From Ophiostoma sp. CBS 140.51 (taxonomy: Eukaryota; Ascomycota; Sordariomycetes; Ophiostomatales; Ophiostomataceae), in the NCBI GenBank assembly GCA_029298735.1, contig JANSLP010000103.1, positions 31,510 to 95,509 on the forward strand: a stretch of 64,000 nt of DNA. Direction: 5' to 3'. A model generated the notes under the pieces. It was given only the letters and a program-made list of their open reading frames with translations. It was not told the origin of the DNA and made no database searches. Of the stretch, positions 9,512-19,747 are shown one piece after another. Position 1 is the first letter of the stretch. Each line of letters begins with the position of its first letter. The translations under genes and the position numbers were made by a program.

Positions 9512-11254
9512 CACCACAAGCGGTGGTGGCCAGCTGGTCTTTGGCTGCCACTGCTTTTGACGACAGCCGCAGGCCCAGCATGGGCAGTCGGCGGCATCGA
9601 CATAGACATGACGGTAGCATCACGGATACCAGGCGTCACTGACACCGGCGCCAAAGTAACCGACTTTTTCCGCCGACTGGCCGCACCATTGGCAGCACCA
9701 CTGGCTGCTGTCGCGGACGAGCCCAACATTATGGCGGCCAACACCGACGAGCAAACCCAACAGATGCTGCAATCCATTGCCCGGAGGGAGGACGTGAGAA
9801 AGGAGAGAGAGAACGTGGCACCGGCTGTTGCTGCACGCCAGCCACAACCCCTCCAAACACCACCGCCATCACTCAAGTCCCGCCAAAACGCCGACGACGG
9901 CCAGATCCAGGCGCTCAGTGCCCAGATCCAGTCCATCTCGCTGGTGGCCTCGTCCATCAGCCAGGCCAGCCGACAGGTCTCCCAGACGTCCCAACAGCTT
10001 GCCCAGTCCGTCACGCAGCTCTCACAGTCCACCGACCGTCTCTCGCAGTCCATAAACTCGTTGCAAAACTCTGCCCAGCAGGCCCAGCAGTCGGCCCAGT
10101 CGGCCCAGGACGCGGCCCGCCAAGCTTCCCAATCGGCCTCCCAAGCCATTTCGTCAGCCATATCCAGCGCGCAGAGCAGCGCCAGCGCCGTCGTAGCGTC
10201 CAACATAGCCAGCATCACCAGCAGCGCGTCGGCCATTATCGCCGCGGCGAGTGCCAGTGCGGCGCAGCTCGCCAGGGTGGCTGCCTCGCAAGTCCAGTCG
10301 GCCCAGGCGGACGCCACGATTGCACGCGCGGATGCGGCCACCCAAGTCCAGCAGGCGCAGGGCACGGCCGTCTCCGTGACGCAAGCGGCGCTGGCCATTG
10401 TGGGCGCCTTTGTGGGGTCGTCGCTGTTGACGATTCTGGCGTTTTACTTGGTGCTGCGGTACAAGACGAACCGGAAGCGGCGGCGGACGCGGCTCATTGC
10501 TACACGAGGGGATAATGGGTACCCGAAACAGGGCGATGATGACGACACTGATAACCGGGGCACCTATGGCTACCCAATCGATCTCAAGGATCCGCCGCGG
10601 AAGTCGATGACGGGTGGTGGAGGTGACAGCGACGGCTTCAACGAGAAGCGCCCCGAGGCGGCGCACCTGCGAGGCACGTCTGCTGTAGCCCCTACCAACA
10701 AAAACGGTGGAGGCGACTTGGGCGCCGGCTTTGGTTTCGGCGGCGCCTTTGGGTCCGGCAGCGGCAGCAGTATCAGCATGGTCGGCCCTCTTCCTGCAAG
10801 TAACAACAACGGCGCATTCGGTCCACGCAAGGGCAGCGTCAACAATGGCCGCTCGTCCTTTTCCCTCTTTCCCAAGACGCCGACAAGTGATCGGGACAAC
10901 GAGACGATGCCGTCGACGCAGGCACAGCAGGTCGTCTCCCCCTCCATCTATGCCACCGGCACGTCGGCCATGACCAACACCCTGTCCCGCGCCAACACCA
11001 CCACCAACAACCCGACACGCGCGCCGCCGAGTCTGCAGCAGTGGTTGAGGGAAGGTACTGTCAGTCCTTTTGGGACTTTGAAGAGGACAAGTGTCACTGA
11101 CAACACCGTCGCTGCCGCCACCTCCCCTGACAGGAAACAGCAACAGCTCCGCAATATGATGAAGCGGTCTGTGGGCGTGGGCGGTGTCAATGCTGGTGGC
11201 GGCGGCAGTCGTGTAATGCAGCCGGGCAGGTCGCTGCCTCTAAGGGATAACTGA
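9500..11254 (+). CDS. Secreted single-pass membrane protein with Gln/Ser/Ala-rich ectodomain
   Basis: This 584-residue protein is not recognised as a named family. Residues 1-29 form a signal peptide (hydrophobic LWLPLLLTTAAGPAWA). Residues 130-285 are dominated by Gln, Ser and Ala with recurring short units such as SQSxxxLSQS and QQAQQSAQSAQ, and have the heptad look of a long helix or coiled coil. A transmembrane helix follows at about 293-317 and is closed by a basic stop-transfer cluster (KTNRKRRRTR). The rest, 325-584, is a low-complexity cytoplasmic tail rich in Gly, Asn, Ser and Thr. The layout of signal, elongated Ser-rich rod, one membrane span and disordered tail resembles fungal wall-stress sensors, but no WSC or Mid2 cysteine pattern is present, so a sensor role is speculation. 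Single exon. Confidence 0.75.
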   Translation: MARQHHKRWWPAGLWLPLLLTTAAGPAWAVGGIDIDMTVASRIPGVTDTGAKVTDFFRRLAAPLAAPLAAVADEPNIMAANTDEQTQQMLQSIARREDVRKERENVAPAVAARQPQPLQTPPPSLKSRQNADDGQIQALSAQIQSISLVASSISQASRQVSQTSQQLAQSVTQLSQSTDRLSQSINSLQNSAQQAQQSAQSAQDAARQASQSASQAISSAISSAQSSASAVVASNIASITSSASAIIAAASASAAQLARVAASQVQSAQADATIARADAATQVQQAQGTAVSVTQAALAIVGAFVGSSLLTILAFYLVLRYKTNRKRRRTRLIATRGDNGYPKQGDDDDTDNRGTYGYPIDLKDPPRKSMTGGGGDSDGFNEKRPEAAHLRGTSAVAPTNKNGGGDLGAGFGFGGAFGSGSGSSISMVGPLPASNNNGAFGPRKGSVNNGRSSFSLFPKTPTSDRDNETMPSTQAQQVVSPSIYATGTSAMTNTLSRANTTTNNPTRAPPSLQQWLREGTVSPFGTLKRTSVTDNTVAAATSPDRKQQQLRNMMKRSVGVGGVNAGGGGSRVMQPGRSLPLRDN

Positions 11255-13323
11255 GGATGAAGTGTGTTTCTATTTCAGCGTGTCTTTTCTGGAGTTATTT
11301 GACGGCGTTTGAGCGTTTCAGCGTTGAGCATGATAATGGGAGCTAGCATGGCGTTGTCGATGATTATGCATTTTATTGCAGTCTTTTCTGTAACTTTCTC
11401 TTCTTCTCCTACCATACTTAGTCAGTAATATCAACATATCAATCATTACCTCTCTGTACCTGACTCTCTCTTTCTTTTCATTGTCCAATTCGGCACGCGG
11501 TCAAAGACTCACAGCCACGCTTCGCTTTCACGCTTTCAACGCCTTGCCACGTGGAAACTGCTGAAGAGAGATGTCGTAAACGGTAGTCGGCCTCGTATGG
11601 CGTACGTCGTACACGATATCGAATTGATTTCGGAGGAGCTTCAGGCTTTCTTTTTCGTGTACTTTTTGTCGTTTTCTCGTATTTGCATGTGAACTTGAGA
11701 AAGAGAGAAAGAGAAAGACAGAAGGGGGAATAGCACAATGTGTTGCGCGTACCTTCCTACCCACCCATTGCGCCATCCCTCTGTCGACCACGGCCGAAAG
11801 AGGAAGCGACGTGGGGAGAAAGGATGGAGGGGGAATCACGATGAGAGGTAGGGGTGGCTGTCAAGCTTGGCAAGAATCACGAAGTTCCTGGGCGAGCAAG
11901 CAAAGGAAGCAGGCGTGGCAAGCTCACATGCATTTTGACCCCCTTTCTGTTCTTTCTTTGCCTTTTGTGACTCTTGATGGTTCCATCCTGTCCAGTCGTG
12001 TCTCTTCCCTTCCTATTTGTCTGTTATCTCTTTTGCCTCTCGCTCCTTCCCATGATTCCTCGTCGCCTTTGACTTTACCCAAGCTCACCCTTACCCCTTC
12101 TGCCTTGCCCATCCCATCCCAAATGGGGAGGACCGCACCGGTAGATCGGGTGCTCTTGCTGGCAGTAGCGTTCATTGGTTTCATTGGTTGCCTTGTGGAA
12201 GGAGTGGCAGACCCCGTCCCACTCCCCCTTCTTTTCCTCTCTTAGGCTGTCTTTTGGCACTTTTGACTCCTGGCACCATATCAGCGCCGTCGCTTTTTCG
12301 CTTTTCGCTTGAACGGCCGCCGTTGCAGTTGCAGTTGCAGACTTGACTTCTGACTTTTGACAGGGGTCAAAGTCAAGTCAGAAGTGGACAGACTTTTGGC
12401 TCTCTCGGAAACTCTCACCAACGAACCAGAACCAGGCCCACCCCAGCCCAGCACGCACCAACCCAGCACCAGCTGGCGGATTCAGAAGGCGACAGTGGCC
12501 AGCCTGCGTTTTTCTCTCTCGCTCGCTCCTCCCCCCTGGCTCAGCAGCGTCGCTTTCGCACCTTTCCCGCCCTCTTTTGCCTGCCGTCTGTGTTGGTTGG
12601 CTGGTTTGCACCTACCCATTGCTCCCGCGTGTTGGACGAGTAAGAAAATAGAGAGGCCAAGAAGCAAAGAGGCAGGAAAGAGCCAAGGACACGAGCTTTT
12701 TCAATGAGGAAACAAGGCCGCAATCCAAAGCCACCAATGCCCCAGGCCCAGTCCAGTCCAGCCCAGGCCCTCCTTCCCCCCTTCCCAAAAAAGTAAAAGG
12801 TCGAAACGAGAAACGAGAAACAAAGCAAGAACTCCTTTCGTTTGTCGTCTCCGTACTTACCAACTGAACTTCAACTTCAAACAAAAACATAACGACTTCC
12901 GTCGTACCTTTGCGTGCACCTCGCCTCTCTCTCATCTGTCGCTGGCGGCCCAGAACCCCCCAAATGTCAAGCCACACCTGATTTTTTGCGCTCTGCCAGC
13001 CTTCCATTGGCGGCCGCTTTTCCCCTATCTGCAGCAGACGAAAAGAAAGAGAACAGGGTGAAAAGAGGAGGACGGGACGATCGACGACGACAACACAGCG
13101 AGAAAGGAGAACACTCCTCTCCCATCTCCCACCTGAATACATTTGCGATAACAGCCGCGGCGCGGCCTGACTTTGTTTCGGTGTTTCGAACTTTGCTCGA
13201 CTAGTATCAGGCTAGAACGAGAAACCTTCGTGTTTAGACATCTCGACGACATTCGACGACAAAGCGCCAGAGACAACTCCGACACACCTATGCCTTGAGC
13301 ACCTACCAACATCACTTTTCACC
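11255..13323. other. Long intergenic region / leader of the transcription factor gene
   Basis: About 2.1 kb without a supported gene. It probably carries the promoter and long 5' leader of the regulator at 13324, a usual arrangement for fungal transcription factors. It contains TTGCAG three times in a row (12323-12340) directly followed by an imperfect inverted repeat (12346-12385). Low-complexity open frames on both strands look non-coding. Confidence 0.55.
12346..12385. repeat. Imperfect inverted repeat upstream of the transcription factor gene
   Basis: ACTTCTGACTTTTGAC (12346-12361) is matched by the reverse complement of 12366-12385, ACTTCTGACTTGACTTTGAC, with a 4-base asymmetric insertion. 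Eleven plus five bases pair around the tetraloop AGGG. It could be a hairpin or a protein-binding palindrome. Confidence 0.6.
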
Positions 13324-13677
13324 ATGGACACGCCAATGAATCCGTCTCCAGAGCCGGCGTCGGCGATCCGGGACGCCTTGGGGCTCCATGTGCCGCAACA
13401 GCCACAGCATCACGACGGCGGCGCCGACCTGTCGTTTTACGTCTTTGAGCAGCAGCACCAGCACGGCATGCAGACGGCCAGAACAGTTGGTACGGGAAAT
13501 ACGGGCGCCGACTACGCCGTCTGGTCCCAAGACCCGATGGATCTCGACTACGATCCAGAGCTTGCGTCGTGGGTGAACTCGTGGGACGCAACGCCCAGTC
13601 AGATCCATCAGACACATCAGACGCACCAACAGACGCCTGCGCTGTCCCAAATGTCGCCAACGATCCCATCACAGCCT

Positions 13678-13709
<32 letters not shown>

Positions 13710-16700
13710 CCAGCAACACCAGCAACACCAGCAACACCAGCAACACCAGCAACATCAACATCACCAACAACAACAATTGCAGCAGTTACAACAAATGCAG
13801 CCACCCCAAGGACCTCTACCTCAACATCCCCAAAGTCACCAGCAACAGCATCGTCAGCAACAACGACAGCAACAGCACCAACCGACCTTGCGCGAGCAGC
13901 AACCCATTTTCCACCAGCAGCAACAGCAGCAACCCCAACAGCAAGCACAGCAAGCACCACAACAGCAACACCAATACCAACAACCACAGCATGCACAGCA
14001 GTCGTTCTCCAGCAGCCAAGCCTCGGTCCCGTCGTTTGAGATCAACACTCTGCCGTCCAACTTTGGAGACTCTGACCTGAACCTCAACAAGGCCGCCAAG
14101 ATCATGGGACCCGACGACTTCCTCTTCCCAGACGACGAGACGGCCGCCGTGCTCTCCAACCAGATCCACATTCAGCATGTCCAGCACAACGCTCTCCAGG
14201 AGTCCGCACCTCCATCTCAGCCAACCGTGCCCTCGAATGCGCCAAATGCACTACCACAGACACCGGCTGTCGGCCTCGATCTGAACGACCCCGCAACGCT
14301 GGAACTCTACGACGACATGCTTCTCTTTTCCCGCGGCAACCACCTCTCGGGCGACAAGCTGACCTTTGGCAGCTGCGACGCCACTAAGGAGGCCGTGCTG
14401 CACCGTCTGGCCCTCAAGTTCAAGCTCAGCTACAGCTACGACCCTGTCCAGCGCAAAGCCATCATCTGGAGGTCGTCACTTTTCGGGCCTGTGAAGCAGG
14501 AACCCACACCGGCAGTAGAACCACAACGGCAGCAACAGCAGCAACAACCGCCGGCAACCGTTCCGTCACAGCTTGCTCCGTCCACCTCCACATCACCGCC
14601 ACCCCCCACACATACCGTGCCATCAACTTCTCTCAGTCCACAACCGACTTCCAGCGACAACAGCCCACAAAAACGGCACACAATCGCTACACCCGTCACC
14701 TTTCCTCTCCTACAACAGGACACAAACACGGTCGGTCTGTCGGTCGGTCTCACGCCGCCACCATCCAAGCGACTCAGCAACGACAGTAGTGCTGCTGCTT
14801 CTGTTGTGTCCTCTCTTATCCTCTCTGGCCAAGGCTTCCTCGGCGACGACGACAAACCCCACCAGGACACACCTTCACTCGGCGACCGTCTTTCGAGCAG
14901 CTGGAGCATCTTTCATTCCGGCATCTCGTCACGACGTCCACGCGGCCGGCGAGGCCCCCTCAGTGCAAAGAGCCGAAAGGACATCAAGGACCTCGAATGG
15001 GCTGGCGGTGCTTGTTGGCGATGCAAAATTTTGCGGAGGAAGTGCGACCCGGGTATTCCGTGCAAGAACTGTCCTGCTCCTGATCTTCGTGAAGATGCTC
15101 CTCCTTGGCCACTGATTGGCTGCCGGCGTGGAAATCTGAGGGAAGCCATGCCACCACAGGTGCTGTGCACCAAGTCGCGTGCTTTGCTTGCGTCGTGCGC
15201 TCACAAAATGCCGGCCATCCTGGCTGCAGAGAACGTCGTCGACAACTTGACAGGCGGTCCACCGCCGGCACAACCCGATGTTGTGTCACATTGCTTCCGT
15301 GAAGCCGAGATGCAGTGCTTGTCCGATAACAAGCTCGTCCTCGACAATCCGGCCCTCTTTTTGCGCACGCACGACCACTCTGTCGCTGCCCACCACTTTT
15401 CCCAGTCCATCCGCAACGGGCGGTACAGAGCCAACGAGTCGCTCAACGTTACCTGCCAAGTCCACGAGACATCGTCGACCTACTCTGACTTGATTTCCAG
15501 CATCGCCTGGGAACTGGCTGACAACAGCGATAGTCTCAACGTGCTTGAGATTGAATCAGTCGAGAGCTTCATGATGTTGCTGGAGACGGCGTGCCTCTAC
15601 GAGGTCGAGGTGGGAAAGTCGCCCATGGTTTCGTTGTCCCTAGTCTGCCTCCGCAACTGTCTCGACGCTCTACGACTCAACTCGGCCCACCTCCTCGATG
15701 CCCGTCTCCACAGCACATGCCAGAGCGACCGCTGCAGCATCAACTGTTTGCGCGAGCTGGCCAACTGCATCGACACGTACATTGAAGAGCTCTCGCTGCT
15801 CATGTTCCGTAAAGTCAACCTGCGTGACCGCCGCTGGTGGCTCTCGACCTTTTATAGCTTGTGTATCCAGGCTTATGTGCGCCGTGCTTTGTTAGTGATC
15901 GAGCAACAATTGCTGTACCCCGACTCGGACGACGCCGACGTCCTATACAGCAGCCAGTACCTCCACCTCGTCACCGTCCTCTTTATTGCCGTCTCCTTCC
16001 AGTACGACCCGCTCGTGTCCAACAGCGGAGGACTCCAACTCCAGCAATCTCTCCTCACTACGTCAGAAGAAGACGGCTCCGCCTCCGACATGTTTGTCCC
16101 CGACCGCTACTTTGCCGCCGGCCGCTCCGCCTGTGCCGTCAACATTTGGCTGGACGAGGGCATCAAATCGTCCTACCAGTTCTTGACGCGGCTGCTCAAC
16201 ATTGGCTCGCTCGATTTCGACATGGGGCAGGTTGAGGGTGGTGCAGTCGACGTGTCCATGGAAGGCTCCGACGCTGTGTTGCCCCTACGGCGACTCCACG
16301 GTATTCGGGGCGAATCGTCGTTCTCGGCCTACTCCAGTCCCAACTCGTCCACGACCAGCTTTGCCAGCTCTCTATCGGCGCCGCGGTCGACCACCGGTGT
16401 CATCAGTCCGCCGTCGTCGGTCGGGCCCATGTCGTCGGCATCGTCCCCAAGAACATCGCTGTTAATGACGGAGCGACGCAGCAGTATCGGCTCGCTGCCA
16501 AGCCGGCTGTCGGCCGCCTCCTTCCCGTCTTTCAGTCCTGGCACTGTTTCGGCGTCAGTCTCATCGTCTGCTTCTGTAATGACGTCTCTACCGCTCCCGT
16601 CCAAGCCTGTCAAAGGATCCAAGGCAGGTTCGATTGTTTCTGAAAGTGGGTGCAGTAGTGTCGGCAGTACGGCCACGGCCACCAACGTGGTCCCGACTGG

Positions 16701-17280
16701 GGACAACGACAATCTCAGTCTTGCAAGCACCGCCAGCGACGCCCAGTTGGTCTGCACGTGCTGCCCGAAACGCCCACAGCGTTTCAACACGATGGAAGAG
16801 TTGAAGGTGCACCAGACAAAGAAACCACACATTTGCGCGTTCTGCGGCCGCCGCTTCAGCCGCATGAATGAGGCCGAGCGGCACATTACAACGATTCACC
16901 TAAGGCCGTTTTCGTGGTCGTGTCGACGACTGGCGACTCCCTTGCTGGCGTTTCAGCGAGTCAGTGATGGGACCACAGCCTATGATGTGTGTGGGTTTTG
17001 CGGGCGGCAGTTCGAGAGACCAACACCGCCTTCGTTCAATGACGGCGCCGATGGCGCCGTCACGAATGCGCACACGGCGATGTTGACCTCCCACATTGAA
17101 GTCGACCACAAACTGCACGACTGCAAGGCCAGTGCCAAGAAGTTTTACCGCGAAGACATGTTTGGCCAGCATTTGAAGTTATCGCACGCCGCCGAGCCGG
17201 GCGTGTGGCTCAAGTTTCTGGAGAATGCCTGCAAGGCCGAAGAGAAGGAGGCCGGGCAGGCGGTGGCTGTAGGCGTATGA
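13324..17280 (+). CDS. Q-rich transcription factor with Zn2Cys6-like and C2H2 zinc modules
   Basis: A 1318-residue, single-exon protein. Residues about 118-230 are Gln-rich, including (CAG)n and a repeated QQH unit. A basic stretch (RRPRGRRGPLSAKSRK) leads into CWRCKILRRKCDPGIPCKNC at 564-583, which matches the first five cysteines of a fungal GAL4-type cluster (C-x2-C-x6-C-x5-C-x2-C). The sixth Cys follows after 16 residues, longer than the usual 6-9. The middle is helical, like fungal factor regulatory domains. Residues 1143-1190 hold Cys/His pairs of C2H2 fingers (CAFCGRRF...H...H), and a further finger-like CGFCGRQF...H...H lies near 1222-1260. It is likely a nuclear DNA-binding regulator with unknown targets. 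The gene has a 2-kb upstream region. Start: the ACCATGG context at 13324. Confidence 0.83.
13702..13755 (+). repeat. In-frame 9-bp minisatellite (QQH units)
   Basis: The unit CAGCAACAC is repeated six times (the last copy ends in T) immediately after a run of CAG codons that starts at 13678. It encodes Gln-Gln-His repeats inside the transcription factor. Such coding tandem repeats commonly vary in length between strains. Confidence 0.9.
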
Positions 17281-17866
17281 AGTACGAAGTGCTTCATTTC
17301 ATTCGCACTCTTGATTTCTTTCTCTCATTTTTTTTTTACATTTGTTTCCATTTACTTCCATTTACTCCATTTACTGATAGCTAAAATACCCCACAAATCG
17401 ATTTTTGAATGACGGAATGAATACAAAAGGATTGATACGATAATTACTGTCTGAAATGGATGTGATAAAAGATTAACGTAGTATAATATGGAAGAGTATT
17501 TGTATTGTCTAGATAATGTCAGAACAAATAACCCAGTCTGTGACACTTTGAGCAAACAAGAGACAACTCTCAGGGGAGCCCAACCTGCTGTATCGAGACA
17601 TAACAAAATTAAACAAGATAACCAAACCAAGATAACACCAGTCCCGTAGTACTCCGTAAAATGAAACAATACAGTGAATGTCTAAACCACAGCATGCGGT
17701 ATGTAACCCCCCAAAAACAGATAACGAAAAGAAAAGAAAAAACACCAGGGTATAAAAACCAATAATGAAAGAAGGGTATCAAAAGAGAGCGAAGAAAAAA
17801 TAAAATAAAAGGTTGGTTGAGCGGAAGAAGTAAGCAAGATGTTTGTCAACGTAGTCTCGTTGCCGA
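17281..17866. other. AT-rich convergent intergenic region
   Basis: The spacer between convergent gene ends holds both 3' untranslated regions. The tract TTTACTTCCA/TTTACTCCA is repeated near 17350-17375. An exact TACTCCGTA is at 17650-17658. No gene is seen. Confidence 0.55.
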
Positions 17867-19747
17867 CTAAACATGCTCACGCGGGTCCATGGGGTTGCGT
17901 CCAATATCGGCCATAATGTCTTCGTCGTCCTCTTCAGGGTCGCGGTTGACTATCGTCGAACGGACGCGCTCCGTGCGGGGAGAGGGTTCGCCGGCGGACG
18001 TTGCTGCAGCAGCACCGGCGTTGCTACCATTACGGAGTTCCCAACTTCCCATACGCTCATGACCGACACCATCACCCGAAACAGCCACGTCCGCATCGGC
18101 CGACTTGCGCTCCCCATTGCTGCCCCGGAAACCGCCACTGAAATCGCCATTGTTCCCGAAACTGAAGCGCTTTGCAAAGATGCCAGCCTTGTTGGCGCCG
18201 TTGTTGTTGCTGCCAGCATTACTGGCCCGACGGCCGCCAAAAAAGAAGCGCAGACCGCCAAAGAGCATGGCCAGAAGAACGGCCAGGCCAACCACGGCCA
18301 GCGTGACGACAGCGCCAATGACGCCAGCAACGGCGGGTGCCATGCCGCTCTTCTTGGTGGTGTTGTTGTTGCTGTTGTTGCTGTTGGAGCTGCCGCCATA
18401 CCCAGCCGCCTCCATCATACCCGGACAAAAGACGCTCACAGCATCGCAGGTATCGCACCACGTGGCCACCGAGTCGATGCCAATGGACTGCATGGAGCTG
18501 ACAAACGAGTTGTAGGGCATGCCGGTCGAATTGCCGCTGCCAAACAAGTTGTACTCGGTGAAATCGCTGTCAGCATTCGTGTCCGGCTTGTACAGGAAAC
18601 GTACGTAGAGGTCATTGGGTGCGGGGTACACCGTGTCGTTGCCGACGGCCAAGTCGGAGGCCGATTTCGAGTACAGCTCAAAGACCATGTTGCCGCCGCC
18701 GCCGGGCAAATCCGAAAACGTCTCCCGGACGTCGTGCGAACCCTGCAAAAGACCGGCCAGGGCTGCAAACGCTACCATGGGCTCAAACGAGCCAAACATG
18801 AGGCTGAGCTTGTTGTTGGCGCCGCTGTTCTGGACGTTGTTCTTCATAAAGTTGACAACCTGCTGGGCCATCATGCGGCCCGCGACGGCGCTAATCATGT
18901 CGCCCTTGGTCTTTCCGGACACCGTGAGGTCGCCATTGAGGCCCACTTGCTGGGCCCCCGCAAGACTGCGCAGCTCGTCGAGGTCGCTGGGATCCAGAGC
19001 GCTGGCAACCTGAGAGTCGTGGTTGTACATGTAGTTGGCGTAGTCGTACAGGTGGTAGGCGTTGTAAAAGTTAATGTCCTGGTTGGCAAAGACGCCCTTC
19101 CACACCGTGTCGTTCAGGCTGCCATAAAAGCCAGTCGTGCTGCTATCTGCTTCTGACGCTGTGGGGCTGTGGGTGTAGTTCATAGCCACCTGCTGGTACA
19201 CCGAGCAGCCCAAGTTGCCTTCAATCCACGCCGACGCCGGGTCTTGCAGCGACGTCGTCGTGACCAGCGGGTACTGGTAGCCGTCGAGTGGGAAGTTGAT
19301 GACGGCGCCGTTGGCCGTCACCGCCGCGTCGCGCCCGCCATTGTTGTACGCAAACTCGCTCGTCTGCGGGGGGTACAGCCCCTGCATAAACGCTAAGGCA
19401 CCAGCGGCAACGTAGCTGTCGTCGGTGCTAATGGCCGTGACCTGGGTGGTGTCGAGCGCGTTGGCCTCGATTCCGTAGACGGGGAAGTCGGCAGGGATGC
19501 TGGCGTTGCCCGTGCCAAGGAGCACGTAGCGTTCCCGAAAAGCCGTGCCCTGGTTGTACATTTGCTGTGCGCCGAGCGGCGTCAGCTCGGGACTCGTGGG
19601 GCCAACCAGTGGCGTGCGCTCGCCGTACATGACGAAAGCGACGGCCGACCAGACGGTGATGTCTTCAGCGGCGACAGCGGGCACGGCAGCCGTTCCAGCG
19701 AGCAGGCCGAGCACAAGGCTCTTGAAAAGAGGAGAATTGGCAGCCAT
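17867..19747 (-). CDS. Membrane-anchored histidine-phosphatase-fold protein, catalytic residues lost
   Basis: The protein has 626 residues in one exon. A signal peptide occupies 1-27. Residues 32-440 align by layout with clade-2 histidine (acid) phosphatases: the strand before the catalytic loop, ELTPLGAQQMYNQG (the usual LTxxGxxQ element), paired cysteines (431, 434, 441) and several N-glycosylation sites. The catalytic signature RHGxRxP reads MYGERTP at 40-46, so the phosphorylated His is Tyr and the first Arg is Met. The distal His-Asp motif reads Phe-Glu (321-322). Hydrolysis by the normal mechanism is therefore not expected. A transmembrane helix spans about 470-497, with FGGRR after it, then a Gly/Asn-rich and acidic cytoplasmic tail of about 125 residues. 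It may be a binding or sensor pseudoenzyme at the cell surface. That role is inferred. Confidence 0.82.
   Translation of the reverse strand: MAANSPLFKSLVLGLLAGTAAVPAVAAEDITVWSAVAFVMYGERTPLVGPTSPELTPLGAQQMYNQGTAFRERYVLLGTGNASIPADFPVYGIEANALDTTQVTAISTDDSYVAAGALAFMQGLYPPQTSEFAYNNGGRDAAVTANGAVINFPLDGYQYPLVTTTSLQDPASAWIEGNLGCSVYQQVAMNYTHSPTASEADSSTTGFYGSLNDTVWKGVFANQDINFYNAYHLYDYANYMYNHDSQVASALDPSDLDELRSLAGAQQVGLNGDLTVSGKTKGDMISAVAGRMMAQQVVNFMKNNVQNSGANNKLSLMFGSFEPMVAFAALAGLLQGSHDVRETFSDLPGGGGNMVFELYSKSASDLAVGNDTVYPAPNDLYVRFLYKPDTNADSDFTEYNLFGSGNSTGMPYNSFVSSMQSIGIDSVATWCDTCDAVSVFCPGMMEAAGYGGSSNSNNSNNNTTKKSGMAPAVAGVIGAVVTLAVVGLAVLLAMLFGGLRFFFGGRRASNAGSNNNGANKAGIFAKRFSFGNNGDFSGGFRGSNGERKSADADVAVSGDGVGHERMGSWELRNGSNAGAAAATSAGEPSPRTERVRSTIVNRDPEEDDEDIMADIGRNPMDPREHV

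Noticed and set aside
9433..10398. A 321-codon minus-strand frame rich in Ala, Trp and Cys
   Set aside because: Complement of the Gln/Ser/Ala repeats of the sense gene; no plausible protein.
17873..19156. A 427-codon plus-strand open frame over the pseudo-phosphatase gene
   Set aside because: It lacks a signal or recognisable domain, and the opposite strand encodes a signal peptide, fold motifs and a transmembrane helix.
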